Position numbers and translations under genes: made by a program. The notes beneath the pieces were generated by a model. It saw nothing but the letters and a program-made list of their open reading frames with translations. It searched no databases and was not told the origin of the DNA. From NCBI RefSeq assembly GCF_013248975.1, contig NZ_JABRWH010000001.1, positions 4,298,001-4,362,000 on the forward strand: 64,000 nt of DNA, given 5' to 3'. Origin of the DNA: Neobacillus endophyticus (GTDB lineage Bacteria; Bacillota; Bacilli; Bacillales; Cytobacillaceae). The stretch's first letter is position 1. Each line of letters begins with the position of its first letter. Shown here piece after piece: positions 43,382-52,535 of the stretch.

Positions 43382-43430
43382 TGCTAAAGAATAGCGCCCG
43401 ATTGTTGAAGATCGTTATTGAAGTAAAGGT
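43382..43430 (-). repeat. junction repeat J21
   Basis: GCTAAAGAATAGC mini-hairpin (GCTA/TAGC) directly before the core (43394-43409), then GAAGATCGTTATTGAAGTAAAGG. Confidence 0.83.
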
Positions 43431-43447
43431 TCGAATTAATACAACCC

Positions 43448-44383
43448 CTAGTTTTTTACACATTTGTAAGGATCAATTCTGATGGATTTCCAGTTTCCTT
43501 CAGAATCCTTTTTATATTGAGAAATTAAAACATCTGTATCATTTGTTAATTGATAAAAAATAAATCGATAATAGGCTCCATCCGTACCAAAATAATCAAT
43601 GGTTTTGACGTAACCATCTTGTTTAGTAGGCAGCTGCTTTTTTATTAACTTGCACCATTCTCCATACATAATACCAACGACTGCTTCCGCATCATGCTGC
43701 CAGAGATGATAGGCTGCACATAGGAAGTCCTCTCCGTACAATTTCATCTGGTCAATTTTATACATGTTTTGAACTTTTTTTAATTGGACATAGCCGTAAT
43801 AATAAGCAAAATAGGTGACGCCTTTTGATGAGCCTTCAATGCTTTCTAGCTCAACGAAATATGGAACAATGCCATTTTCATCAGGAAGTCTGTTCTTCTT
43901 AACTAAATTTATATGTCCAATTCCAGCAAACGATTGAAGATATTTATTATAGGATACCCTTTTCTGATAGTCTTTCGTAAAAAAGTTATATGCAATTGGA
44001 TAGGGCAACCTTGCCATCCCCACAGTTCCGCACCCACCCAACTGGTTTGGAGTGAGGTTTTCTGCCTCTCTTAAAATACTAAAGTAGTTTAAAACAGTTT
44101 CATCAGGAGTCCGAGATAATGATGCAGGGAGTATAATTTCTTTGTAGTTTTTATCATAATAAGGATCAAAAAATTGGAAGTTTTTGATAAGGGTATTTTT
44201 AATAGGGAGGCTGGAAGGACGAAAGTATTTTTCGGCATCTCTGGTACTAATTAACGAGGTTTGGTTTCGTTCAACTGGTTGTCCAAATGTTTGCGGTTCA
44301 TATTGAGCTCCCATAACGAGAGTCATTTTTTTTCTGGAATCATGATTGAACGTCCGATTTATCCATTTTGTAAAGTGTTTCAA
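43448..44383 (-). CDS. hypothetical protein
   Basis: A 311-residue soluble protein without signal peptide or membrane segment. Recognisable stretches are LGGCGTVGMARLPYPIAYNFF and YGEDFLCAAYHLWQHDAEAVVGIMYGEWC, the second suggesting a helical core. The C-terminus is beta-rich (YYRFIFYQLTNDTDVLISQ) and similar in tone to NTF2-like domains, but I do not recognise the family. It is a single-gene unit after J21, with AAAGGGGG before the ATG. Confidence 0.6.
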   Translation of the reverse strand: MKHFTKWINRTFNHDSRKKMTLVMGAQYEPQTFGQPVERNQTSLISTRDAEKYFRPSSLPIKNTLIKNFQFFDPYYDKNYKEIILPASLSRTPDETVLNYFSILREAENLTPNQLGGCGTVGMARLPYPIAYNFFTKDYQKRVSYNKYLQSFAGIGHINLVKKNRLPDENGIVPYFVELESIEGSSKGVTYFAYYYGYVQLKKVQNMYKIDQMKLYGEDFLCAAYHLWQHDAEAVVGIMYGEWCKLIKKQLPTKQDGYVKTIDYFGTDGAYYRFIFYQLTNDTDVLISQYKKDSEGNWKSIRIDPYKCVKN

Positions 44384-44426
44384 TTAGAAGCCCCCTTTAG
44401 GAAGATACTGTTTTACCTTATTCACT

Positions 44427-44513
44427 TTACTTTTTTAACATTTTAACCATTAGGAATCCAATGACAGCCAGTCCAGCTAATATTGATATAGGTATTAAGA
44501 TATTTAATATCAT
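44427..44513 (-). CDS. 28-residue single-pass membrane peptide
   Basis: From ATG 44513 the frame reads MILNILIPISILAGLAVIGF then LMVKMLKK and stops: one transmembrane helix with a basic C-terminal end. AAGGGGAG lies four bases upstream. Such tiny hydrophobic peptides are easily missed. It could be a small regulatory or type I toxin-like peptide; nothing nearby decides this. Confidence 0.55.
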   Translation of the reverse strand: MILNILIPISILAGLAVIGFLMVKMLKK

Positions 44514-44585
44514 ACGCTCCCCTTCTATGGTTATATAATCCAATTATTCGATAAAATCCCAAAACGATGTACACACTTCTTCTAC

Positions 44586-44676
44586 AAACCTGCCATTTAA
44601 CGGATTAACGACCATGATAAAATGGACTTCTGCTGCAGTCCATAAATTCTTCAATGCTTGCGCCCGATTGCTGAAT
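44586..44676 (-). repeat. junction repeat J22 (TGGACTG hairpin class)
   Basis: CCTGCCATTTAACGGATTAACG, ATGGACT/AGTCCAT arms, TTCTTCAATGCTTG and core at 44660-44675. The apparent 105-codon frame across this region is not a gene because it runs through the repeat. Confidence 0.85.
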
Positions 44677-44868
44677 AAATTTAAAAAGTTTTCCTTAGCT
44701 ATTTGTTCTTTTAGTTTATAAGTAAGGTTAAATAAACAGACAAAGACATTTATGCTGCTAAAAACAACTTTATTAAAATAGAACCTGTCGAAAATCAGAC
44801 TCTGTGTTCCAAAACTGATATCTTTCCAAATGCAAATTTCACATTTAATTACATCTATCATGCCGTAT

Positions 44869-44901
44869 TTGGACTTATCTTGGACTTATCTCGGACTTAC
44901 C
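44869..44901. repeat. three tandem 11-bp repeats
   Basis: TTGGACTTATC, TTGGACTTATC and TCGGACTTACC follow each other directly, between J22 and the small membrane gene. No role is evident. Confidence 0.7.
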
Positions 44902-44938
44902 CCATTTACGGGTGTTAAAGAGAGGGTCTTTACCTTCA

Positions 44939-45169
44939 CTAATGTCCAAAGTAATTGGACAGCCAACTACTAATTATCATAAAAATCCCTATTACAATAA
45001 CAATTGCAGGGCCCACAATAAAAATTCCAATTAGCAAGGATTTTACAATTAGCCAAACTGTATAAGAAGGTTTTTCTTCATTATTCTCTAACTTTATGTT
45101 AATTGACTCTAATGACTGACTTATGTTTTTTAACTCATTTATTATTTGTTTTTCGGTTTCTTTCTCCAT
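44939..45169 (-). CDS. small coiled-coil membrane protein
   Basis: A 76-residue protein with an N-terminal amphipathic helix likely to form a coiled coil (IINELKNISQSLESINIKLE) and one strong transmembrane stretch (about 40-68). No ribosome site of note precedes the ATG. The family is not recognised. It shares its unit with the 26-residue peptide encoded at 45405-45485. Confidence 0.5.
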   Translation of the reverse strand: MEKETEKQIINELKNISQSLESINIKLENNEEKPSYTVWLIVKSLLIGIFIVGPAIVIVIGIFMIISSWLSNYFGH

Positions 45170-45404
45170 GATAAGACACCAATCCTACTATTGTTTTATT
45201 CTATCCTAACATTTTTTAGCAAGAGATAGAGATAAATTAACAAAAAAATCCAAAAAATCCATGCAGGATTTTATGCCGTTTTTGAAAGGGATGAATTCGT
45301 AAAGCCATAAATTCTGTTATTTCAGTTAAAGCAAAAGTTGTGGAAGTGACGAGAATATATTGAAGTAAAGCAACCCGTTACTTGAATAAGAAAGGTAATT
45401 AAAA

Positions 45405-45485
45405 TCAAACCCTGTGTGTAGTCAATAAATACATTCCTAGAAGTATAATCATTACCACCAATACACCTAAAAGAAGACGTTTCAT
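45405..45485 (-). CDS. 26-residue single-pass membrane peptide
   Basis: From ATG 45485 the frame reads MKRLLLGVLVVMIILLGMYL then LTTHRV and stops. A strong ribosome site, GGAGGA, is six bases upstream. It is a short membrane peptide with a basic N-terminus. An AAGTAA/TTACTT junction tail (45363-45383) with ACCCG in its loop lies just past its stop, so it behaves like a full array unit. Confidence 0.6.
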   Translation of the reverse strand: MKRLLLGVLVVMIILLGMYLLTTHRV

Positions 45486-45561
45486 TATAAATCCTCCAAT
45501 ATATAAATCACTATTTTCTACATTTAATAAAAAATTCTAACCTGTCATATTGCTAAAGAAA

Positions 45562-45617
45562 CAAACATCCGTCTATACGGCCCGGGTGTTCAAGTAATGT
45601 GCCCGATTGTTAAACAA
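45562..45617 (-). repeat. junction repeat J23 (CCGGG hairpin class)
   Basis: CATCCGTCTATACGG (arms CCGT/ACGG), CCCGGGTGTTCAAGTAATG and the core GTGCCCGATTGTTAAAC at 45600. In minus sense ATGTTTGTTTC follows the hairpin. J36 is of the same class. Confidence 0.78.
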
Positions 45618-45625
45618 AACGGAAG

Positions 45626-46240
45626 TTATTTCTTTACTTTATCGGTCCATAAAACTTTGTATAAAAGTGCACTCTCTGCTTCTTCAAGACCTTTTGGTAA
45701 TTCGCCATTTATGCTTTCAACAGAATGCAAACCATTTTTAGTAGTGCCTAACCAAGCAACTAAATATGCTGGCTTATTTTTCTCTAAAGTGATTTTTTTG
45801 CTTATTAACTTACTAAAGGAATACGTTGTCATATTATTCGAATACTTCGTTGTATCAAGTCCAGATGGTACCCGCGATAATAGCTTTAAAGGATGATCTT
45901 CATCTTCGAAACCACTTATTCCAAAAGAAATGAGGCTGTCTTTAAATTTTGTTTTCGGTTCATCCGAAGAACTTAGCAACTCCTTTTTAAACTTACCGTT
46001 TTCAAACTCCTCCACTGAAAATTGCAAATCATCATCTTCTTTCAGAGTGCCATTCAGCTTAAAAAATTCAATTTGCCCTACACCAGTTTTGCTAATAAGC
46101 AGTTTTTCCTTTTCACTCAAGTTATATGGCTCAATGGTTATTTTCGAATTTGATGACGGATTTTCTTTCTCTACACCGGTACACCCAGTTAGCAACAAGG
46201 TGAAAATTATAAAAAAACAATACCCTTTAAAATTTCGCAT
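45626..46240 (-). CDS. lipoprotein of unknown function
   Basis: A 204-residue protein with a lipoprotein signal: FFIIFTLLLTGC with Cys20 in the lipobox LTGC. The mature part is hydrophilic and beta-rich (KITLEKNKPAYLVAWLGTTK). It would be anchored to the outer face of the membrane. The family is not recognised. It is a single-gene unit between J23 and J24, with a GGGGAG ribosome site. Confidence 0.72.
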   Translation of the reverse strand: MRNFKGYCFFIIFTLLLTGCTGVEKENPSSNSKITIEPYNLSEKEKLLISKTGVGQIEFFKLNGTLKEDDDLQFSVEEFENGKFKKELLSSSDEPKTKFKDSLISFGISGFEDEDHPLKLLSRVPSGLDTTKYSNNMTTYSFSKLISKKITLEKNKPAYLVAWLGTTKNGLHSVESINGELPKGLEEAESALLYKVLWTDKVKK

Positions 46241-46309
46241 CTTTTACTCCCCAATTAACCAATGTTACATTAAATTATCTCAAATTTTCCATATTTTGCA
46301 ATATTAATT

Positions 46310-46388
46310 ATTCCGTTAAATGGCCCAATTCATTAAGAAGAGCACATTTCTTACTCTAGAAATGCGCCCGATTGTTTAAGATCGATGA
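46310..46388 (-). repeat. junction repeat J24
   Basis: CGTTAAATGGCCC, arms GCACATTTCT and AGAAATGCGC (ten pairs in minus-strand RNA), core at 46364-46379. Confidence 0.87.
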
Positions 46389-46532
46389 ATGTTTCACTGG
46401 ACCATAAAAAGGATTTTTATCAATCAAATCATGTGGTTTATTAATTCAATTGATTTCGCTTGATACATTTTATTACGGTATTCATAAACAATAATAATAT
46501 CTCCAACAGACATCGCAAGGAGCATATCTTTA

Positions 46533-47159
46533 TTACCCAACTGATCCGAATGCATTACAATAAAATTCCACATCGATCCAAAATGGCTGACTTATACCGT
46601 TATCTGTATATTTTCCTCCAACCGTAATAACATATGTACGGCCACCATCTATTAGTTTGTATTCATACCCTGTTTGGGTCCAAGAACCTGTACCAATTGC
46701 TAATTTTGAAGTGATAGCACTAATCCCTGAAAACAGTTGTCTTTTTTCGGTTGAACTCAATTGTGTAGTAAATGATCCAGTAATACTGATAGTTTTAGTA
46801 TTTTTTCCGCTAACCGTCATAGACTTTGTCTTCGTTGTCCCATCAAAAGAATCATCTGATTTGTGTTTTGGTTTAAAAACAAAATTAGTTGTGGCTCTTT
46901 TATCGGCTATTTTTTTGAATGTTGTAGGTTTAACCCAATCATTTGAATTAAATTTGTCCATCGGTTCAAGAGATAATCCGGAATTCGGGTATTTCTTGTT
47001 TATGTCTGCCAAAATCAGTGTGTATTGCTTGTAATAATTTTCTTTTTGTTTTTGAGTTAAATTTATAGACGCTGCAGAAGTCATGTTGACACTGCCAAAC
47101 ATAATTGCTGCCGCAAATATTATGATGAATCCCTTTATTATGTTTCTATTCCCTTGCAT
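46533..47159 (-). CDS. secreted protein of unknown function
   Basis: A 208-residue protein from ATG 47159, which follows AAGGTGG by five bases. It has a signal peptide (basic start, hydrophobic core, cleavage probably after TSAA near residue 30) and no membrane anchor, so it should be secreted. The C-terminal half is beta-rich with TYVITVGGKYTDNGISQPFW. The family is not recognised. Single unit after J24. Confidence 0.65.
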   Translation of the reverse strand: MQGNRNIIKGFIIIFAAAIMFGSVNMTSAASINLTQKQKENYYKQYTLILADINKKYPNSGLSLEPMDKFNSNDWVKPTTFKKIADKRATTNFVFKPKHKSDDSFDGTTKTKSMTVSGKNTKTISITGSFTTQLSSTEKRQLFSGISAITSKLAIGTGSWTQTGYEYKLIDGGRTYVITVGGKYTDNGISQPFWIDVEFYCNAFGSVG

Positions 47160-47255
47160 ATTTCCCACCTTTTCCCTGTTATTCATTTGATTATCGATTA
47201 TATATCAATAGACAAATAATGTAAATAAAATCCAACAAATATACATTTATAGGCA

Positions 47256-47495
47256 TTGGAAGGGAACGGTTCATTGAAAGCTACAGCTTCTTTTTATCCA
47301 GACTATATAAGGGGTTCAGCCGAGGTATGTGTAAAAACGGGTCATGAACTTACTTTTATTTCAATATCTTACGATATCCATAATGGAGTATGGAAAGAAT
47401 TCGTTATTTTTTGGACCACCCATAAAAAAGATAGATTTTTAGTCAGCAAATGTTGCTTTAAAATTTATCAAGACCTAAATTATAAAAATCCTTAA
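47256..47495 (+). pseudogene. plus-strand open frame, probable gene fragment
   Basis: A 79-codon frame from a TTG without a ribosome site contains SFYPDYIRGSAEVCVKTGHE then LTFISISYDIHNGVW. A part of it recurs at 23944-24033, also on the plus strand. The lack of a start signal and the second, shorter copy suggest the 3' end of a broken gene. A terminator hairpin follows at 47500-47547. Confidence 0.45.
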
Positions 47496-47499
47496 AAAT

Positions 47500-47660
47500 A
47501 AAGAAGATCACATATTAGTCATATATAATATATGCTCTTCTTTTATCCAATTAAAGCGCCCGATTCTGGAATAACTAAGATGTGGTCCCAGCCTTAAAAT
47601 GGATTAATTGTTCTTCTACTAACTCACCCGTTAGCGTAAGTACATTCCTTCACAATCTGA
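47500..47660 (-). repeat. junction repeat J25
   Basis: Hairpin arms AAGAAGATCACATAT and ATATATGCTCTTCTT (47500-47543) with TTTTATCC, core GCGCCCGATTC (47556), the TGGAATAACTAAG variant, tail hairpin CTAAC/GTTAG (47619-47634) and TTCACAATC. Confidence 0.82.
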
Positions 47661-47731
47661 AGAGAAGTTACCAAAATGACAGCTCCGTTCCGTTCTTTAA
47701 TTCTTGCATTTTAGGGTTGAAAAAAGTGGGC

Positions 47732-48355
47732 TTATTTATGATTTTTTAATCTCTTTTCCATTAGTTCTGCCATTTGTTTCGATTGTGGATTTCCTTCTTT
47801 TTGTAATTTATCAATGATGTTAATATAATCCGTTTCATTACGGTTCTGACTTAATTTATATGCAGCCTGAATTTCTCCCACCTTAATCTTAAATCCAACT
47901 ATACCTTTCAGTTCACTTTCTAAGAGTTGAGAAGAAAGTTTATCCCATAAAACTGGATTATCACGGTGTTTTTCGTATTTCTCCAACATTATTGTTAATT
48001 CTTCTATTAATTCATCTTTCTCTAAAATGCTTGCTTTACCATATACATGGACGGCTTGATAATTCCATGTTGGAACTTCTTCATGTCCATACCAAGAAGA
48101 AGAAATGTAAGCGTTCGGTCCCTGAAACATAACAAGCACATCTTCACAGGTTTCAAATGTTCTCCACTGAGGATTTCCATAAGCCATATGCCCAGTAATA
48201 TAGCAATCATCACCTTTTTTGTTAAACCCCAAAGGCAAATGAGTGGCAATTGGTTTCCCTTGTTCTGTTGTGACAATCGTGCCAAAAGAGTTATTTTGAA
48301 TAAAACCCCAAATTTCATCAACATCTGTGTTCTTAAAATATTTTGGAATATACAT
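47732..48355 (-). CDS. paiB: PaiB family transcriptional regulator (FMN-binding split barrel)
   Basis: A 207-residue PaiB protein with MYIPKYFKNTD, ATHLPLGFN, GHMAYGNPQWRTF, AYISSSWY and VPTWNYQAVHVYG, matching B. subtilis PaiB along its length. In B. subtilis the pai genes negatively affect degradative enzyme synthesis and sporulation. The start at 48355 follows AAGGTGG by five bases. It lies 20 bases after paiA on the same strand. The fold is FMN-binding split barrel; how it regulates is not settled. Confidence 0.92.
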   Translation of the reverse strand: MYIPKYFKNTDVDEIWGFIQNNSFGTIVTTEQGKPIATHLPLGFNKKGDDCYITGHMAYGNPQWRTFETCEDVLVMFQGPNAYISSSWYGHEEVPTWNYQAVHVYGKASILEKDELIEELTIMLEKYEKHRDNPVLWDKLSSQLLESELKGIVGFKIKVGEIQAAYKLSQNRNETDYINIIDKLQKEGNPQSKQMAELMEKRLKNHK

Positions 48356-48375
48356 ATAATCCACCTTTCAAAAAG

Positions 48376-48900
<525 letters not shown>

Positions 48901-48920
48901 TTATTGCTCCTTTTATATAA

Positions 48921-49391
48921 TCAATAATTTCTCTTGTTTCCCTTTTTGACAAATTCCCAGTCTATTTCAATATTTTTTCTTACTCTGTGAAGAAGATTAA
49001 AAATCGTTTCTATTTCCTCTTCGGAAAATCCATCTAATGCAACCATATTGGAATAATCATTTTCTCGTCTTATGAAAGGATAAACATTTTTCCCTTTCTC
49101 TGTTGGAAATAGTTTTTTAATTTTTTGGTTATGATGATCGTCTCTCTTTTCAATAAAGCCATTCATTTCAAGTTTTTGTATAGCACGAGCTACTGTTGTT
49201 CGATCTACTTTTATTATCTCGGCTAACTTTTCTTGAATGATTCCTGGGCTTTCACATATTCGTACCAGGTACAAATACTGCCCTTTTGTAAGGTCATATT
49301 CCTTAAATTCTATATTACTTATAGAATCTAATGCCCTTGCGATCATTCCAATTTCACGAAGAATTTCCTTCATAATTAACTCCTTGTTCAT
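48921..49391 (-). CDS. MarR family transcriptional regulator
   Basis: A 156-residue MarR protein with a winged HTH (about 35-105): LTKGQYLYLVRICESPGIIQ, DRTTVARAIQKLEMNG and the wing KRDDHHNQKIKKLFPTEKG. It heads the operon with paiA and paiB and is divergent from a GNAT/YczE pair. A large palindrome in the shared intergenic region is the likely operator, so it may control both operons. Confidence 0.9.
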   Translation of the reverse strand: MNKELIMKEILREIGMIARALDSISNIEFKEYDLTKGQYLYLVRICESPGIIQEKLAEIIKVDRTTVARAIQKLEMNGFIEKRDDHHNQKIKKLFPTEKGKNVYPFIRRENDYSNMVALDGFSEEEIETIFNLLHRVRKNIEIDWEFVKKGNKRNY

Positions 49392-49398
49392 TTTTTTA

Positions 49399-49457
49399 TT
49401 GCAAATACAACAAATTTAGCATATATTAAATTTAACTCATCTTTGTTGCATTTGCAA
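49399..49457. promoter_or_regulatory. palindromic MarR operator pair between the two operons
   Basis: TTGCAAATACAACAAA (49399-49414) and TTTGTTGCATTTGCAA (49442-49457) are inverted copies with one mismatch. Each contains a TTGCA..TGCAA-like MarR box; GTTGCA-TT-TGCAAC at 49445-49458 is perfect in its arms. They flank the likely divergent promoters. Confidence 0.75.
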
Positions 49458-49499
49458 CAAAAAAACATGATGCATATTAATCTAAAAGGACTGAACAAA

Positions 49500-49955
49500 A
49501 TGTATGCAAAAAGAATAACGATTGAGGAAGATTTAAGGGTAGCATTTGCTATTCGGAAACAAGTATTTGTGAAGGAACAAAGCGTTCCTCTAGAAGATGA
49601 ATTTGATGAATTTGACACACTTAATTGGCAATGTGAACATATACTAGTCTATTACAATGACCATCCAGTTGGGACGGGCAGAATAAGGGTTGTTGATCAC
49701 TCTGGTAAGTTGGAGAGAATTTGTATATTAGAGCCATACCGTAAATTGGGTATTGGGAAAGTTATTATTAAAGCCTTGGAAGACATTGCAGAAGAAAAAG
49801 GAGTATCCCTGGTTAAATTGCACGGTCAAACACAAGCAGAGGGTTTTTATAAAAAACTGGACTATCATACTTCTTCCAACGTGTTTATGGAAGATGGGAT
49901 TCCACATATTTTAATGGTAAAAAAACTGTTCAACAAAGATGAACAGACAGTGTAA
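49500..49955 (+). CDS. GNAT family N-acetyltransferase (YjcF-like)
   Basis: A 151-residue GNAT of the ElaA/YjcF kind: IRKQVFVKEQSVPLEDEFDE, LERICILEPYRKLGIGKVII and LHGQTQAEGFYKKLDY. The start is ATG 49500 with AAAGGA nine bases upstream; the frame is open further up, through the operator. It is divergent from the MarR-pai operon and overlaps the following membrane gene by 17 bases, so the two are coupled. Confidence 0.85.
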   Translation: MYAKRITIEEDLRVAFAIRKQVFVKEQSVPLEDEFDEFDTLNWQCEHILVYYNDHPVGTGRIRVVDHSGKLERICILEPYRKLGIGKVIIKALEDIAEEKGVSLVKLHGQTQAEGFYKKLDYHTSSNVFMEDGIPHILMVKKLFNKDEQTV

Positions 49956-50598
49956 AACAAAATATATATTTTATGGATTAGGAATTCTTATATTAACCCT
50001 TGGAATTTCTTTCACTATACATTCAAACCTTGGAACGTCTCCTTTTGATGCACTCCTGGTAGGGTTATCTAAAAAGGTTGGTCTTACTGTAGGAAGTTGG
50101 GAAATCGTAATTGCCTTATTACTGATTTTTTGCAATTCGTTATTAAAAAGAAAAAGACCTGAATTTTTGGGTTTAATCACATCCTGTATAACTGGTTTTG
50201 GTATCGATATGTGGCTTTTTTTATTAAATCATTTCATCACACCTGAACAATGGTTCACCAAATTTGTTTTTTTCGGGTTAGGATTAATCGTTATAGGGTT
50301 AGGAACTGCAATCTATTTACAAACAAATTTTGCACCAATTCCTGTTGATCATTTAATGTTAATAATTCGAGAATTAACTGGAATGAGCATGATGTTCTCT
50401 AAAACATTAATTTATCTCCTATTCCTGAAAATGGCTTTCATATTCAATGGACCAATTGGTATTGGGACTATCTTTACTGTTTGTGTGGGAGGTCCGATTC
50501 TTAATTACTTTATGCCATTGGTTACAAAAGGATTGAACACGCATACTGAGACTAATACAGCGACTACTAGTGAGAAAGACAAAACTCATTCTGTTTAG
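49939..50598 (+). CDS. YczE/YyaS/YitT family membrane protein
   Basis: A 219-residue integral membrane protein with five or six helices. It has the family motifs GISFTIHSNLGTSPFDALLVG and, in the second half, LQTNFAPIPVDHLMLII. In B. subtilis, YczE supports surfactin production; the function here is unknown. It overlaps the GNAT gene by 17 bases. The hydrophilic C-terminus contains several threonines (TETNTATTSE). The stop codon lies inside the terminator hairpin. Confidence 0.85.
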   Translation: MNRQCKTKYIFYGLGILILTLGISFTIHSNLGTSPFDALLVGLSKKVGLTVGSWEIVIALLLIFCNSLLKRKRPEFLGLITSCITGFGIDMWLFLLNHFITPEQWFTKFVFFGLGLIVIGLGTAIYLQTNFAPIPVDHLMLIIRELTGMSMMFSKTLIYLLFLKMAFIFNGPIGIGTIFTVCVGGPILNYFMPLVTKGLNTHTETNTATTSEKDKTHSV

Positions 50599-50608
50599 AA
50601 TGAGTTTT
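50581..50608 (+). terminator. terminator overlapping the YczE-type stop codon
   Basis: AAAACTCATTCT-GTTT-AGAATGAGTTTT, a perfect 12-bp stem, followed by AATTTTG. Confidence 0.88.
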
Positions 50609-50692
50609 AATTTTGTTCTTCATCTAAACTCCCAGAAAGTTTAATTGAAAGTTTTCACATCCCATTCAGGATACAAATTTTTTAAAACGTTT

Positions 50693-50722
50693 TACTCCGC
50701 AATCTGGCCCGATTCAGTAAGA
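50693..50722 (-). repeat. junction repeat J26 (short form)
   Basis: CGCAATCTGGCCCGATTCAG: box joined directly to CGATT, the rest of the core being lost. CAATC and GATT make a small dyad. Confidence 0.65.
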
Positions 50723-50768
50723 ACGCTTTCTTATTCAAGAATAGAGCACTTTAACAGAGTAAAGAAAG

Positions 50769-51269
50769 TCATAATAATTTAGACATATAATACTCATTAT
50801 AGGGTGTTCCATTAATTATAAGTGAATTTCTTTTGGTACCTTCAATTTCAAATCCACTTTTCTTATATAAAGCTATACCTGCTTCATTTTGGGTTACCAC
50901 TGTAAGTTCTAATCGTGAAATATTTTGCCTTATTGCCCATTCTTCTAAAGATTGAAATAAAGTTGTTCCTATCCTTTGCCCTCTGTATTCTTTTAAAATA
51001 CCAATTACAAGATAAGCAGAGTGCTTAGTTCTCTTAACACTTCCACCGATGGCAATCAAGTAGCCTACTAACTTTCCATCTTCTTACTCTGCAATAAAAA
51101 TTGTAGAATTGCTTTGCTGTTCAATACGTTCTAATTGTTTACTTTGTTGTTCAGCTGTAGTTTTTCTTTCTCCAGATTCCATAAGCATAAAATTAGCTTC
51201 AGTTTCAACTTGCTTAATAAGATTAATAAAATTCTCTGCATCTTCAGGTTTAATCTCTCGAATTATCAT
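50769..51269 (-). pseudogene. GNAT acetyltransferase interrupted by an in-frame stop
   Basis: From ATG 51269 (GAGGGG five bases upstream) a GNAT domain reads MIIREIKPEDAENFINLI to STIFIAE, hits TAA at 51084-51086, and continues in the same frame with EDGKLVGYLIAIGG, the acetyl-CoA loop ILKEYRGQRIGTTLF and a normal end. One base change explains the break. Without the stop it would be a typical 166-residue enzyme. It shares its unit with the recombinase relic. Confidence 0.85.
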
Positions 51270-51459
51270 AAAAACCCCTCTTTCTTACAACCCCACCCAT
51301 TACTTAATTACAATTATTTCAAATTTCCTAACGTTACTCAATCTCATATTCTTTAACTGAAAAAAACACGCTCAATAAAGAACGTGCCCACCAAGAATTT
51401 TAAGTTCAATTATTCTGTTAGAAGTATTTGCTATAGAAATCGTGTCTCAGTTTTCCACT

Positions 51460-52260
51460 TTATTCAGCATATATTTTAGTTGTTTCACTCTTCTCATGAC
51501 CAAGTAGGCTCTGGATAACTTCAAGAGGCGCTCCGTTATTGATCATGTGAGTCGCATAACTATGTTGTAGTTGATGTGGATGGATCCTTTTCTTAATTCC
51601 TGCACGACTTGAAATTCGCTTAATTATATATCTTATCAGGTCGATACTCATACGTCTTTTAGGACTTCTTTCGGTAATAAACAAGCATGGATCCTCATCG
51701 TCCCGTTCATCTAAATATCTTTTCAACCATAGGGAGCAACGAATATTGAAGTACACCTCTCTTTCCTTATCGCCTTTTCCATGAACAATAACGGAATTCG
51801 TAGAAAAGTTAATATCATCACGATTGAGTTTTACTACTTATCCAATTCGGCAACCGGTAGAATAAAAAAATTCAAATAATGCATTTTCCATGGAGGTATG
51901 GCACGCTTCCCGTAAATGCTCTATTTCGATCTCTGAAAGGAATTTTGGGATTCTTTTGCCCAGTTTTGGTTCCTTCAATTTAGCAGCTGGATTCTTTGTA
52001 ATGAAGCCTTCATCATATGTCCATTTGAAAATTGATCGTATACAACGAACTCGATGCCCTAGACTAGACGGATTTAAATGCTCACCCGCCTCAATTAAGT
52101 AGCTTTTGAGTTTCTCCCTAGTAAATTCAGTCATATCAATATCGCCAAAGAATTTTAATAACAGGTTGTGTTGAAAGCAATAGGTTTTCAATGTTAGAGC
52201 TGAATATCCCTCGATTTTCTTATCAAGTTTATACTTCTCCCAAGTTTCAGATAATAACAT
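51460..52260 (-). pseudogene. decayed tyrosine recombinase (XerC/XerD-like)
   Basis: The N-terminal SAM-like core-binding domain (LLSETWEKYKLDKKIEGYSA) and the catalytic domain are recognisable: the first arginine in STGCRIG, the lysine in VHGKGDKERE, the histidine in LLGHEKSE and the nucleophile in TTKIYAE. There are two defects. TAA at 51838-51840 follows GCRIG where GAA (Glu) is expected, with the frame continuing; and the second active-site arginine is glutamine (HQLQH instead of HQLRH). About 267 codons, short at the C-terminus. The start at 52260 follows AGGAGAG. Lies inside the array. Confidence 0.88.
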
Positions 52261-52401
52261 TGCACTTTCACTCTCCTGATTATGAACCAATTAATCTTGA
52301 TTCTATTATGCTCAAAAAGAGTAAATTTTATACAAGACTTATTCAACAATCTAAGAAAACTATTTTCAGTATAGTCTCATAGCCCTTGGTAGACATAATA
52401 A

Positions 52402-52521
52402 TGACGCTTTCCTTGTTCTGGAAAAGCGCCCGATTGTTGAAGATCTTAATATTAAAGAAAAATACTACATCTTCTTTCACTAACGCACCCGTTAGCGTAA
52501 GTATAACACTTCACAAACTTT
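52402..52521 (-). repeat. junction repeat J27
   Basis: Arms GCTTTCC and GGAAAAGC (52405-52427), core 52426-52441, tail hairpin CTAACG-CACC-CGTTAG (52480-52495) and CTTCACAAAC. Confidence 0.85.
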
Positions 52522-52535
52522 AGATTATAAAGCTT

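Noticed and set aside
44544-44861. 105-codon minus-strand open frame
   Set aside because: It runs through junction repeat J22 and has no ribosome site or protein-like composition; treated as chance.
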